A stretch of DNA of 64,000 nucleotides, taken from NCBI GenBank assembly GCA_964445985.1, contig CAYUMU010000002.1, forward strand, positions 107,009 through 171,008, in the 5' to 3' direction. The notes below the pieces were generated by a model that was not told where the DNA came from, did no database searches, and saw only the letters and a list, made by a program, of their open reading frames with translations. Origin of the DNA: CAYUMU01 sp964445985. Its GTDB lineage: Bacteria > Planctomycetota > Planctomycetia > Pirellulales > S012-138. Shown here piece by piece: positions 1 to 8,418 of this stretch (positions are counted from its first letter, which is position 1; the number at the start of each line of letters is the position of its first letter). Position numbers and translations under genes: made by a program.

Positions 1-772
1 CTTCAAAGCCCAGCACCCACAACATGGTGGCGTTGATCAAGAGATAAATCGCGGTGATCAGGCCAATGGACAGGAACAACGCGCGGGGCATATTGCGTTT
101 GCGGTCGCGAACTTCGGCCGATACAAACGCGGCATCGTTCCAGCCGCCAAACGCGTACAGCACAAAGACCAAGGCCAGGCCGAGGCTGCCCGCGGCGGAC
201 GAATCGTCCACAGTGATGGACTCGGCCGGGGTCGCCGTGAAGCCGGCGATGACAATGGCCACCAGCCCCAGAACCTTGGCCGAGGTGAGCAGGTTTTGCG
301 TGGTCTTGCCCACGGCCACGCCAAGCAGGTTGATGGCGGAAAGCACCACCACCACGCCCAGGGCCAGCCAAACCGCGGCTGCGGCCTCCCATCCCCCCAG
401 CCGCACGCCATATTCGGCAAAGGCATAGGCCATGGCGCCAATGCTGCCGGTGAGGATCACCACCAATTGCGCCCAGCCGAACAAAAAGCCCAACGAGGGT
501 CCGAAGGCGCGGGTCAGGTATTCGTAGTCTCCGCCCGAGCGGGGATAGGTGGTGGCCAACTCGGCGTAGCAAAACGCGCCGAGCAGTGATAGCAGGCCAC
601 CCACCACCCACAGGCCGAGCGCCATGCCGGGGCCGGAAGTGTACATGAAGACGAACTTGGGCGAAACAAAGATCGAGGTGCCCACCACAATGCCCACGAT
701 AATCCCCACGGTGTCCCCCAGACCGAGTCTGCCCGCGGTCTCAGAGGGTTCCGGCGGAGTGGAAGCTGACAT
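1..772 (-). CDS. APC-superfamily amino acid permease, C-terminal part outside window
   Basis: Integral membrane transporter of the amino acid-polyamine-organocation type. The visible N-terminal 257 residues start MSASTPPEPSE and then give alternating hydrophobic helices. The family-typical first helix reads GDTVGIIVGIVVGTSIF. Around residues 65-90 is GLLSLLGAFCYAELATTYPR followed by SGGDYEY, the usual helix 2-3 signature. Later FGGWNDAAFVSAEVRD and KRNMPRALFLS match helix 6 and its loop. The start was placed at the ATG ending at 772 because an in-frame stop lies about 90 bases upstream with no other ATG, GTG or TTG between. No clear ribosome binding site is seen. The gene runs off the left edge, so the C-terminal helices are not visible. 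The substrate cannot be decided from this part. Confidence 0.85.
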   Translation of the reverse strand, partial: MSASTPPEPSETAGRLGLGDTVGIIVGIVVGTSIFVSPKFVFMYTSGPGMALGLWVVGGLLSLLGAFCYAELATTYPRSGGDYEYLTRAFGPSLGFLFGWAQLVVILTGSIGAMAYAFAEYGVRLGGWEAAAAVWLALGVVVVLSAINLLGVAVGKTTQNLLTSAKVLGLVAIVIAGFTATPAESITVDDSSAAGSLGLALVFVLYAFGGWNDAAFVSAEVRDRKRNMPRALFLSIGLITAIYLLINATMLWVLGFE

Positions 773-833
773 GGCGGGCAGTTCGAGGGTATCCAGTTTC
801 AGCAGGGGGCCAACGACGATTGCTTGAGCATAA

Positions 834-862
834 CTGGATCCCCGACTTCACGGGAATGACGG
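834..862. repeat. Short intergenic hairpin repeat (CTGGAT...GGGAATGACG type)
   Basis: The sequence CTGGATCCCCGACTTCACGG followed by GAATGACGG resembles a second copy at 24154-24181, with the same ends and a CCCG/CGGG core hairpin. It sits between the permease and the esterase. Repeats of this shape are common between genes in many GC-rich bacteria. Confidence 0.55.
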
Positions 863-883
863 CATAAGACACTGGCGGGCGAT

Positions 884-2470
884 CTACCACGAATCGGTGC
901 GGAAGGTCACGGCCGGCAAGCCGTCTTTATTGAACAGGTTGGCCCAAGGGCGATTCATGGACCAGGCGTAACGCACCGCCGCCGGCTTGGCCACCTTGGG
1001 GCTGGAGACCACGACCGTGTCGCCGTCGATGCGGGCGTCGGCCCAGTAGAAGTTCTTGTCGTCGCCCGCGATGGCAAAGCCCTGCAGCTTGTCGCCATGC
1101 TGCATGGCCAGACCTTGGCCCACGTGGTCGAACTTGATGTGGACTTCGTTGCCGTCGATGGTGTGTGAATTGTAGATTGGGCCGTAATACTCGCCCGGTT
1201 TATCGTAAGCCATGCCGAGCGCCACCGTGGCCGCGCGGCTGCCATAGCCCGACTTGTTGGTGGGGTGAACGCCCGAACCTAAATCGCTGCTGATGGCCAT
1301 GCCCACGTTGGGGTAGTTCATGATCCGCACATGGTTTTCCACATAATCCGCGCCCTGGCTCGCGCGGCCGGTGATGGCGGCCCCGGACTGGTTGTCCGGC
1401 AGCGAGGCGAAGGCTTCGGCCTTGGCCGTGACGGGGTTCTTGGGATCCCAAGCGCATCCGCCGCCGCTGGGCTTTTGTACATAGATGAAGGCGAACTGGC
1501 CGTTGTTCCAGGCCTTGCGCCAGCCCGAAATCAGGGCGCCCATTAGCGTGTATTGGTCCACGCCACCGATGGCCGTGCCGCTTTCGCCCTGGTCCCACAG
1601 CACGCCGCGCATGCCATAGCCGACAAACGGCTGAATGTGCGCCGCGTACAGGTAGCCCGGCTGTTGGCCGCGGGCGGTGCCCGGTTTGCCAGGAGGGCTG
1701 GGTTCTCGCCCCACCGTCTTGCCGGAGGCCTTGGCCGCGTCAGCCGCTTTTTGCCAGGCGGGCAAAACCCGCGTTTCAAAGTCTTTCAGCTGGGCGTCGT
1801 AGGTCTTGGCGTACTCGGCCATTTGGGCCTGGCAGGCTTCGCTGGCTTGCAAGGCTTCGGGGGTGAGCCAGGCGCCCGAGGGCGTTCCGCCCACCGCGCC
1901 GAGCATCATGCCGACGGGCACATCCAGTTCTTCGTGCAACTTAACGGCGAACGAAAACAGCAGGGCCGAAAAGGCGCCATTGGTTTCGGGCGACGACACC
2001 TGCCAACCGCCGCTGCGATTGCTAAAGCCGCGAATTTGCGGATGCTTGGCCGCGACCATCTTGGCGAGCTCTTCGTCGTTCTTGGCGTAGCCAGCGGCGG
2101 CGCCAGCCATGTTGGATTGGCCCGACCCGATCCAGACTTCGCCCACCAGCACGTCTTTCAGCACCAGGCGGTTGGTTCCGGCGATGGTCAATTCATCGGG
2201 TCCGCCGGCCTTCAGACTGGTGAACGTAATGTTCCACTTACCAGCGGCGTCGGCGGTTGCCTGCTGTTCTTGGCCGCGGAACTTGACGGTGACCACTTCG
2301 CCCGGCGCGGCCGTGCCCCAGATGGGCGCCTGGGTTTCACGCTGCAGCACCATGTGGTCGCTGAAGAACGGCGGCACGGCCACCTCGGCCGTTGCCGGCA
2401 ACGCGCACGACAGCACGATGGCCGGCAGCAGGCAAGACAGAGTGGGGAGAAAAGGGAAACGAAGTCGCAT
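884..2470 (-). CDS. Secreted sialate O-acetylesterase (SASA) family esterase
   Basis: Predicted exported carbohydrate esterase that removes acetyl groups from sialic acid or related sugars. From the chosen ATG at 2470 the product is 528 residues and begins with a signal peptide (MRLRFPFLPTLSCLLPAIVL, cleavage near ATAEV). The catalytic serine is in the SGQSNM motif (Ser119) at the start of the SGNH-like fold. Toward the C-terminus the SDLGSGVHPTNKSGYG stretch supplies the likely catalytic histidine. An N-terminal beta-rich part (HMVLQRE...APIWGTAAPGE) is typical of planctomycete and Bacteroidetes SASA proteins. A longer frame starts at a TTG at 2485, but the TTGGAGAG there reads better as the ribosome binding site for the ATG at 2470. 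Fits a polysaccharide- or mucin-degrading lifestyle. Confidence 0.92.
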   Translation of the reverse strand: MRLRFPFLPTLSCLLPAIVLSCALPATAEVAVPPFFSDHMVLQRETQAPIWGTAAPGEVVTVKFRGQEQQATADAAGKWNITFTSLKAGGPDELTIAGTNRLVLKDVLVGEVWIGSGQSNMAGAAAGYAKNDEELAKMVAAKHPQIRGFSNRSGGWQVSSPETNGAFSALLFSFAVKLHEELDVPVGMMLGAVGGTPSGAWLTPEALQASEACQAQMAEYAKTYDAQLKDFETRVLPAWQKAADAAKASGKTVGREPSPPGKPGTARGQQPGYLYAAHIQPFVGYGMRGVLWDQGESGTAIGGVDQYTLMGALISGWRKAWNNGQFAFIYVQKPSGGGCAWDPKNPVTAKAEAFASLPDNQSGAAITGRASQGADYVENHVRIMNYPNVGMAISSDLGSGVHPTNKSGYGSRAATVALGMAYDKPGEYYGPIYNSHTIDGNEVHIKFDHVGQGLAMQHGDKLQGFAIAGDDKNFYWADARIDGDTVVVSSPKVAKPAAVRYAWSMNRPWANLFNKDGLPAVTFRTDSW

Positions 2471-2641
2471 CGCAAAACTCTCCAAGGGGTATGGTGGGCC
2501 GTTCGGGGTGAGCGCGGAATATGGATGTCATTGGGCCATCATTAGCTATCGCCGCAAGGTTGATTGCAAGGGAAAAGCAGCTAATGGGGCGCTGCCGTAC
2601 GGTTTTCGAACCTGGTCTGCTTTCGCTTTGCGGCAGCGGAT

Positions 2642-2660
2642 TCTTTCGCGGAGCGAAAGA
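2642..2660 (-). terminator. Hairpin just after the PHP-domain gene
   Basis: A perfect 8-base stem (TCTTTCGC / GCGAAAGA) with a 3-base loop lies 13 bases past the stop of the gene ending at 2674. No T-run follows, so it may act as a weak terminator or as an RNA-stabilising hairpin. Confidence 0.4.
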
Positions 2661-2673
2661 CGACTTTGAGAAT

Positions 2674-4767
2674 TCAGTTGGCTTCCACCATGGCCCGTTG
2701 GCTCGCGCGCCAGGCCGCGTCGTACCGGGAGAAGCCGCGCTGCACGTCCGCCGACGCCGCTTCCAGCGCCTGTTGCAGCTTGTCGGCCCGTGGCGAGATG
2801 CCTTGAGCCCGCAAGATGCTCGCGGCTTGAATAGCCACGGCTTCGTCGTACGGCTCGAGAGCGCGGATCAGCAAGGGCAGATCGTTGCCGCTGTTTGTGA
2901 CCGCTTGCTGGGCGTACTCGTAGGCACTGGTGAACCGGCCATCGCCGTCGCCATCGATCCATACCGCGCCCGAGGCGCCCAGCGTATAGGGGGTGAAGTC
3001 GGCCGACGTGGGCTGGTACGGTTTGGGCGTGGGCCAATAGAGATCCCGCACGCCTGGCCCCGTGGCGATGACTGCCAGAAATATGTCATGCCGCGGCCGC
3101 TGGAGCTTCCATTTGCCCTGCCAGATCACGCCCCGGTTGCCGGGCTTTTTTTCATCATCGAGACTTGCCTGGCGAATGGCCACGCCGTTGGCGTAGAGCG
3201 TGACGCCCTGGGCCTGCGTCCAATGCGGCCCCAGCACTTGGGTGGCGACCGTCAATTGTTCGCCCGCCGGAACCAGATCGCCCGGCCCGTACTGCCCATT
3301 TACCGTGAGGTCGGCCAGCAAGCCGTAACTCACGTTCACGCGTCCGGCTCGCAAACTGTCATAAACCTGCTCTCGATCTATCTTGCCTGGGTGGGCGTCA
3401 TCGCAACGAATATAGGTTCGCCCCTGACCGATAAAGTGACGGCCCACGTCGTGAGAATCGCTGGCAGCCACCGGGGTAATTCTCACGCCTCGATTCAATA
3501 GACCAAACCAATCATGGAACAGTTGCAGCCCATCGGTCTGAGTCGTTCCCGAATTGACCACCTCCATCAAATTGGCCTTGAGGGTTTGGCCGTCGAGCCG
3601 CTCGCCCGCGATGCCGATATGATGCCGAGGATCAAACGGTCGAAACCCTTTATGAATATCGCGGGCGTGATTCAAGACCACCAGCCGCCGCTCATCGCCT
3701 GCGAAGATCTCTCCGAACACGCTGGCCCAATCCTGGCCCCGGTGGTCCATGCTCGCCGGCCCCGGCAGGAGCGGAAACACGATGAAGTGCCCCACGTCGG
3801 TGGTCACTTCATTGCCGACAATGGGCGTGAAGTATTGCCGCACGCCGAGCGCTTTGGCGCTCGGCTCGTAGTCGATCTGGATGTTGTGGTCGGCGGCCAC
3901 GGACAATTCCACGCCTTCGGCGGCCAGCGTGATCATGCGTTCTTCGATCGTGGCGTCGCCATGACGGGAATGCGTAAAGGTATGACTGTGGGGATCGCAA
4001 GCCGCGTAGCCTTGGGTGGGGACTTCACGGCGAATGGTCAGGCTGACCTGGCGAACGTCGCCCGGTTGGAGTTCGAGGGCGGCCTGGTCGATGGAGTACT
4101 CGAATCCTCGCCCGGCCACGATCCGATACTTGCCCGCCGCCACCGGCAAGTGGGCCGCGCCAGTGGATGAGAACACGATGCCGGGCCGCACCGCCAGCGT
4201 GTGGCTGGATTCGGCGGCGGTGCTCATCAGCACGCCGGTGTCGTCGAGCACCGTGATCCGGGCCGGGGTTGGCTGGCCGGTATCGGCATCGACGACCCGC
4301 ACTTCGATCGTGCCGTCGCTGAGAACTTCGGCGCGCGGTCGTTCGATCAGGCGCACGTCGCCCAGCAGGACATCGTCGGAGGCCCGGCCCGAGCCTGAGA
4401 TTCGCAATTCATTCTGGCCCTGTACCAGCATGCTCTGGGGTAGATCCCAGAAGGTGACCATCTGATTTTCATCGACCGGCAGCGTGCCGACGCGCTGGCC
4501 GTTGACCTCGATGATCCAGCGCTGCTTGATGTCGCGATGACGTAGCCGCAAGGTGGACGGCCTGGGGGTCTGGATTTCAAAACCTAGCTTGAGTTCCGAG
4601 CCCTCGGCTTCCGGGGGAAACTCCGTCCATTCCCGCTCGGCCCCCGATCGCAGATGATGCAGTTTGGCGTCGAGCACGCGTTCCATCGTTTCGGCGGCGT
4701 GCGCGCGGGAGACGGCGATGAGTGCGATTGGCAGGAGCCAGCCTAGAGATTTCAGCAAGATGTTCAC
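2674..4767 (-). CDS. Secreted CehA/McbA-type PHP-domain metallohydrolase
   Basis: 697-residue predicted exported hydrolase. It starts at a GTG codon and has a signal peptide (NILLKSLGWLLPIALIAVSR, cleavage after AHA). Residues about 30-240 form beta-rich, jelly-roll-like segments (LRISGSGRASDDVLLGDVRL). The PHP metal site begins near residue 260 with CDPHSHTFTHSRHGD and continues with AADHN, GNEVTTDVGHF and LNHARD, giving the His/Asp/Glu ligand series expected for a metal-dependent phosphoesterase or amidase-like hydrolase. A beta domain and a helical tail follow (ALEPYDEAVAIQAASILRAQ). CehA and McbA hydrolyse carbamates, but most planctomycete members have no known substrate. It lies head to head with the DapA-like gene. 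Confidence 0.85.
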   Translation of the reverse strand: MNILLKSLGWLLPIALIAVSRAHAAETMERVLDAKLHHLRSGAEREWTEFPPEAEGSELKLGFEIQTPRPSTLRLRHRDIKQRWIIEVNGQRVGTLPVDENQMVTFWDLPQSMLVQGQNELRISGSGRASDDVLLGDVRLIERPRAEVLSDGTIEVRVVDADTGQPTPARITVLDDTGVLMSTAAESSHTLAVRPGIVFSSTGAAHLPVAAGKYRIVAGRGFEYSIDQAALELQPGDVRQVSLTIRREVPTQGYAACDPHSHTFTHSRHGDATIEERMITLAAEGVELSVAADHNIQIDYEPSAKALGVRQYFTPIVGNEVTTDVGHFIVFPLLPGPASMDHRGQDWASVFGEIFAGDERRLVVLNHARDIHKGFRPFDPRHHIGIAGERLDGQTLKANLMEVVNSGTTQTDGLQLFHDWFGLLNRGVRITPVAASDSHDVGRHFIGQGRTYIRCDDAHPGKIDREQVYDSLRAGRVNVSYGLLADLTVNGQYGPGDLVPAGEQLTVATQVLGPHWTQAQGVTLYANGVAIRQASLDDEKKPGNRGVIWQGKWKLQRPRHDIFLAVIATGPGVRDLYWPTPKPYQPTSADFTPYTLGASGAVWIDGDGDGRFTSAYEYAQQAVTNSGNDLPLLIRALEPYDEAVAIQAASILRAQGISPRADKLQQALEAASADVQRGFSRYDAAWRASQRAMVEAN

Positions 4768-4810
4768 CAGGTGGAATGAGTTGGCGGCGGGGGCCGTTCG
4801 GTTGATGTTG

Positions 4811-4852
4811 GGAGCGAGTCAACCGTGGGGCGCGGTTCGCTCCCCACGGTTG
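4811..4852. repeat. Two overlapping, mutually exclusive hairpins in a divergent promoter region
   Basis: A perfect 11-base stem (CAACCGTGGGG at 4820-4830, CCCCACGGTTG at 4842-4852) overlaps a 7-base stem (GGAGCGA at 4811-4817, TCGCTCC at 4837-4843). They share bases and cannot form together. The site lies between divergently transcribed genes, so it is not a simple terminator. Confidence 0.45.
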
Positions 4853-4993
4853 GTTCAGTCTAATCGCTGATGGGGGTTGGATCACGCACTTCGATGCGGG
4901 TTGAAGTTTGCGTTGTTGCCCCCCATCGGCGAAAATCTTCCCCTGCCGCAATCGTTTTCAGGCGACTGCTATTTCTTAACTTTCTCCAAGGCC

Positions 4994-5911
4994 ATGGACC
5001 CCATGCGTAGCCCGTTTTGGCAAGGCGTGTTTCCCGCCGTTACCACGCAGTTCAAGCAAGACCTTTCGCTCGACCTTGAGGCCACGGCTCGGCACTGGGA
5101 AGCGCTGATTGCCTCCGGCGTGCAAGGCCTGATCGTGGCCGGGTCGCTGGGCGAGAACCAGACGCTCGAGCCCTCGGAAAAGCGGGCGTTGCTGGGGGAA
5201 GCCGTGCGCGTGGCCGATGGACGCGTGCCGGTGCTGAGCGGCGTGGCCGAAATGAGCACTGCCGCCGCCTGCCAATACGTGCGCGACGGCGAACGACTGG
5301 GCGCCGCTGGCTTTATGGTGATGCCGGCCATGGTTTACAAGGCCGACGCCCGCGAAACCCTGCAGCACTTTCGCCGCGTGGGCGCCGCGACCAGCCTGCC
5401 GTGGATGCTGTACAACAATCCGGTCGGCTACGCGGTCGATGTTACGCCGGCCCAATTCGCGGAGCTGGCCGATATCGAAAACCTGGTGGCCATCAAGGAG
5501 AGCTCGGCCAACACCCGTCGCATTACCGAACTGCGGATCGAGGTCGGCGACCGCTATGCTTTGTTTGTGGGCGTGGACGACCTGATTCTCGAATCGGCCG
5601 CCCTGGGCATCGATGGCTGGGTGGCCGGCTCAGGCATCGCCTACCCTCAAGAAAACCAGCATTTTTGGAACCTGTGCCAGAGCGGGCAATGGGAAGGGGC
5701 GCGGCAGTTCTATCTTTGGTTCTACCCGTTGCTCAAACTCGATACGCACATCAAGTTCGTGCAATATATCAAGCTGGCGGTCCAAGAAGCCGGCCTCGGC
5801 CAAGAATGGGTGCGCGAACCTCGGTTGACGCTGACGGGGAGCGAGCGGGAACAGGTGCTGGGGATTATTCGTGGGCAGAATGCCGCGCGGCCGGAGATGG
5901 CAATTGTTTAG
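4994..5911 (+). CDS. DapA-family (dihydrodipicolinate synthase / N-acetylneuraminate lyase) class I aldolase
   Basis: 305-residue TIM-barrel lyase of the DHDPS/NAL superfamily. The Schiff-base lysine is Lys168 in the VAIKESS motif. The proton-relay tyrosine is Tyr140 in MLYNNPVGY, and the substrate carboxylate loop is GSLGENQTL (residues 51-59). The GENQTL variant, rather than the GTTGE of true DHDPS, suggests a keto-acid lyase or dehydratase other than lysine biosynthesis. The frame is open upstream to 4877, but family length and alignment favour ATG 4994; a further ATG at 5003 is possible. It is divergent from the PHP gene. A sialic-acid role would fit the SASA esterase 2.5 kb away, but that is inference from distance only. 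Confidence 0.9.
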   Translation: MDPMRSPFWQGVFPAVTTQFKQDLSLDLEATARHWEALIASGVQGLIVAGSLGENQTLEPSEKRALLGEAVRVADGRVPVLSGVAEMSTAAACQYVRDGERLGAAGFMVMPAMVYKADARETLQHFRRVGAATSLPWMLYNNPVGYAVDVTPAQFAELADIENLVAIKESSANTRRITELRIEVGDRYALFVGVDDLILESAALGIDGWVAGSGIAYPQENQHFWNLCQSGQWEGARQFYLWFYPLLKLDTHIKFVQYIKLAVQEAGLGQEWVREPRLTLTGSEREQVLGIIRGQNAARPEMAIV

Positions 5912-5935
5912 GCGATGTGTTTCTGAAAGAACCCG

Positions 5936-6475
5936 ATGAAGAAACCAGTAAAAGTCAAGCCGCTTTCATTTCCGGTTCCGTTTCCTGATGTCCCTCTCTA
6001 TCTCTTGTATGGCAATGTGTCGCGCCAAATTGTCACCCAAAGGCTCGGCCCTCCGATGCTCACCGATCGGCAGGATGGAGTTGGCCTCACGGATTTTTGG
6101 GCATTCGAATATCCATGTGGTCTGCAGGTTGCGTTCGAGTGTGTGCATGAGTGCCAAGGCGTACGGATTCTTGCCGATGCGCCTGAAATAGACCATGTGT
6201 TGCGACACATCCCCTTGGCGGCTTCTGAATGCAGCAGGATTGGGGACGAGAAATTGGAATCGGAGCTAAGGCTGTTGATGTCCGCTTTTCCCGAGCGACG
6301 CCCCAGCATTGAGACTCTGCACGCGTTTCAAGTGTGGCGGCAGGGAGACGATGGCAACGCGTTCAAGGTTGGCGAACCAACCAGCGAACGGGATGCAAAG
6401 TGCAGGATGCAGCAGTTGGAATCGCTGGGCCACAAGCAGACGTATTGGTATTCTCCAACCGGAACTCCGTCCTAA
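5936..6475 (+). CDS. Hypothetical protein upstream of the CbrC-like gene
   Basis: 179-residue soluble protein with no family I recognise. It starts MKKPVKVKPLSFPVPFPDVP, 24 bases after the stop of the DapA-like gene. It has a mixed alpha/beta look: a hydrophobic strand (FWAFEYPCGLQVAFECVHE), a middle part with helices, and a basic-polar C-terminus. There is no signal peptide or membrane helix. Its base composition is lower in GC than neighbouring genes, as is that of the following CbrC-like gene, which hints that the two travelled together. An immunity-type or small-molecule-binding protein is possible, but nothing decides it. Confidence 0.6.
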   Translation: MKKPVKVKPLSFPVPFPDVPLYLLYGNVSRQIVTQRLGPPMLTDRQDGVGLTDFWAFEYPCGLQVAFECVHECQGVRILADAPEIDHVLRHIPLAASECSRIGDEKLESELRLLMSAFPERRPSIETLHAFQVWRQGDDGNAFKVGEPTSERDAKCRMQQLESLGHKQTYWYSPTGTPS

Positions 6476-6532
6476 ATTCTCGCTTCAATTCGTCATCATC
6501 TCTCGGTACAAGACGCAGCGCGAGGTAAGAAA

Positions 6533-6976
6533 ATGTCAAAATCAGCATTTTCCGAACTACCCAAATTCAAGTACCACCCCAGTCCGTTTTCGTCTGGGGC
6601 GCTCATGGACTCGGAGGATTCCTGCGAGTGTTGTGGTCAGGCGCGGGGTTATATGTACGAAGGTCCGGTGTACTGCGAGGACGAAGTCGAGCGTGTTTGC
6701 CCTTGGTGTATCGCGGATGGTTCCGCCCAAGCCAAGTGGGACGCGCAGTTTACCGACGCGGTTTTTCAAGACAGCTGGGGGGAGCATGTCGATCTGGCTC
6801 GCGAGGTTTGGGAAGAAGTGCTGCACCGAACGCCGGGTGTCGTGGGCGCCTGCCAACCCATAACCTGGTGGGTTCACTGTGGCCAACCGGCCGAGTTTTT
6901 GCAGGTAGAAGAGGAGCGTGTGCGTTTCCGATGCGCTGTTTGTGGCAAAAAGCGAAGTTATCGCGACTTGGACTAG
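6533..6976 (+). CDS. CbrC family protein (UPF0167)
   Basis: 147-residue cysteine-rich protein of the CbrC/UPF0167 family, whose E. coli member is linked to colicin E2 tolerance. The family opening FKYHPSPFSSG (residues 12-22) is followed by CECCGQARGYMYEGPVYC (residues 31-48) and CPWCIADGSA (56-65). A second cysteine pair near the C-terminus (CAVCGKKRSYRDLD) suggests two zinc-ribbon-like sites. It follows the unknown gene at 5936 by 57 bases in the same direction. These proteins occur with toxin-immunity genes in many bacteria; no toxin is visible here. Confidence 0.82.
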   Translation: MSKSAFSELPKFKYHPSPFSSGALMDSEDSCECCGQARGYMYEGPVYCEDEVERVCPWCIADGSAQAKWDAQFTDAVFQDSWGEHVDLAREVWEEVLHRTPGVVGACQPITWWVHCGQPAEFLQVEEERVRFRCAVCGKKRSYRDLD

Positions 6977-7146
6977 AATTGCAGCAGCTCTCGCCATCCT
7001 GGCAGTAAATGCCGGTTTTTAGGCTGTCGCGGCCCAGGGGGGATAGATGGTAGGCTATATTCACCGGATCGCGTGAATCGGTTTCGTCGCCCGCCCCCCC
7101 TTTGCCTGCCTGGCAGGCTGTTTCCATATTAAAGATCGAGCCGCCG

Positions 7147-7890
7147 ATGAAAGTGGTCCTGCTGGGGACGAACGGCTATCATCCCAACGAGCGCCGGCAT
7201 ACTTCGTGCATCATGCTGCCGGAGTTGGGCGTGATTCTCGACGCCGGCACCGGCATGTTCCGCATTCGCAGCCGCATTATGACGCCGCGGCTCGATATCT
7301 ACCTGTCGCACGCCCATCTCGACCACGTGGCGGGGCTGACCTTCTTGCTGGGCATTCTGTACCGCCGCCAGGTGAACGAAGTGGTGATTCACGGCGAAGC
7401 GATCAAGCTCGAGGCCGTCAAGCAGCATCTGTTCAACGAGCATTTGTTCCCCGTGATGCCCAATTATGAGTTCCGCTCGCTGGCCGAGGGCGAAGAAATG
7501 CTGCCCGGCGGCGGAAAGCTGCGGCATTTCCCCTTGGTGCACCCCGGCGGAGCGGTGGGCTATCGGCTGGACTGGCCCGACCGCTCGCTCGCCTATGTGA
7601 CCGACACCACGGCCGATCCCCAAGCGGACTATGTGAAGCACATTCAAGGGGTGGACGTGCTGCTGCACGAATGCAACTTTTCCAACAACCAGCAAGACAT
7701 CGCCATGATGACCGGCCATAGCTGGACGAACCGCGTGGCCGAAGTGGCCAAGGCGGCCGACGTGGGCGTGCTGGTGCTAACGCACATCGACCCGGCCTTT
7801 GAAGGAGACGACCCGATTGGGATCGACGAAGCGCTGAAGATCTTTCCCTCGGTAATCTTGGGCGAAGACAATATGGAGTTGGAGTTTTAG
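7147..7890 (+). CDS. MBL-fold metallo-hydrolase
   Basis: 247-residue metallo-beta-lactamase fold hydrolase. The zinc motif is SHAHLDHVAG (His55, His57, Asp59, His60). Further ligands come from HPGGAVGYRL, YVTDTTAD, HECNF and LTHIDP, the order seen in the RNase Z / PhnP / phosphodiesterase-like branch. There is no beta-CASP domain, so an RNA endonuclease of the RNase J type is excluded. The start at ATG 7147 (MKVVLLGTNG) was chosen because the family begins with this strand; the upstream 15 codons are not conserved-looking. Cytoplasmic. The substrate may be a cyclic phosphodiester or a tRNA precursor; tRNA-Cys lies 80 bases downstream but on the opposite strand. Confidence 0.88.
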   Translation: MKVVLLGTNGYHPNERRHTSCIMLPELGVILDAGTGMFRIRSRIMTPRLDIYLSHAHLDHVAGLTFLLGILYRRQVNEVVIHGEAIKLEAVKQHLFNEHLFPVMPNYEFRSLAEGEEMLPGGGKLRHFPLVHPGGAVGYRLDWPDRSLAYVTDTTADPQADYVKHIQGVDVLLHECNFSNNQQDIAMMTGHSWTNRVAEVAKAADVGVLVLTHIDPAFEGDDPIGIDEALKIFPSVILGEDNMELEF

Positions 7891-7971
7891 GCCGCTGCAA
7901 ATGGCAACACGCCGCTCTCAACCCTCATGAATGGAGGTCGGGCGGCGTGCGATAGCTTGCTGCTGTGGAAG

Positions 7972-8042
7972 AGAGACCGGTGGGAGTCGAACCCACTTTG
8001 ATCGGGTTGCAGCCGATTGCCTGGCCGTCTGGCTCCAGTCTC
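7972..8042 (-). tRNA. tRNA-Cys (GCA)
   Basis: On the minus strand the 71 bases fold as a cloverleaf. Acceptor GAGACTG pairs with CGGTCTC, and the D stem GCC pairs with GGC. The anticodon stem ATCGG/CCGAT closes the loop CTGCAAC, giving anticodon GCA. The T stem is GTGGG/CCCAC with loop TTCGACT. The discriminator base is T, as required for cysteine tRNAs. CCA is not encoded. The long frame that seems to extend the following ABC gene leftwards runs through this tRNA and is false there. Confidence 0.93.
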
Positions 8043-8418
8043 TTGTGGTTGTGCCCCCCGCTGGCGTTGGCTGGCCGGGCGACAAGAGAAGTTATCGGCG
8101 GTTCTTGCCCGAGTCTTCACTAGAATCGGAATTGTCCCGCCAGGCGGTTGCGGGGGGAGGACGAGTGCGGTTGAATTCCCCAGCAGGATGGGCCGGCGTG
8201 CCGTGCGTCGAGCGAGGGGCGAGTGCCGGGAGCCTTGTCGCACCGGGGCATGGTCGCATAATGTAGGGGTAGCTTGCCAGGCGGGTGACGCAGAGTCTCT
8301 TCCTGAGTTAGAAAGCGCGATCCAGGCCGACTCCGATAGTAAAATCTTTACCGCTGCAGTACCCCCACCCCGCCCTCCCCCGTGCCAGGGGGAGGGAGAA
8401 ATTGGCTTGGCCAACCTT
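8043..8418. other. Non-coding stretch between tRNA-Cys and the ABC exporter, with one hairpin
   Basis: No gene is supported here. It should hold the tRNA promoter (minus strand) and the exporter promoter (plus strand). A 9-base perfect palindrome (CCCTCCCCC at 8373-8381, GGGGGAGGG at 8388-8396) sits 22 bases before the ABC start. It resembles the C-rich hairpins inside the repeat at 10151-10393. Confidence 0.5.

Noticed and set aside
8017..8418. Leftward extension of the ABC ATPase
   Set aside because: It passes through the tRNA-Cys gene and non-coding sequence; the family start is at 8419.
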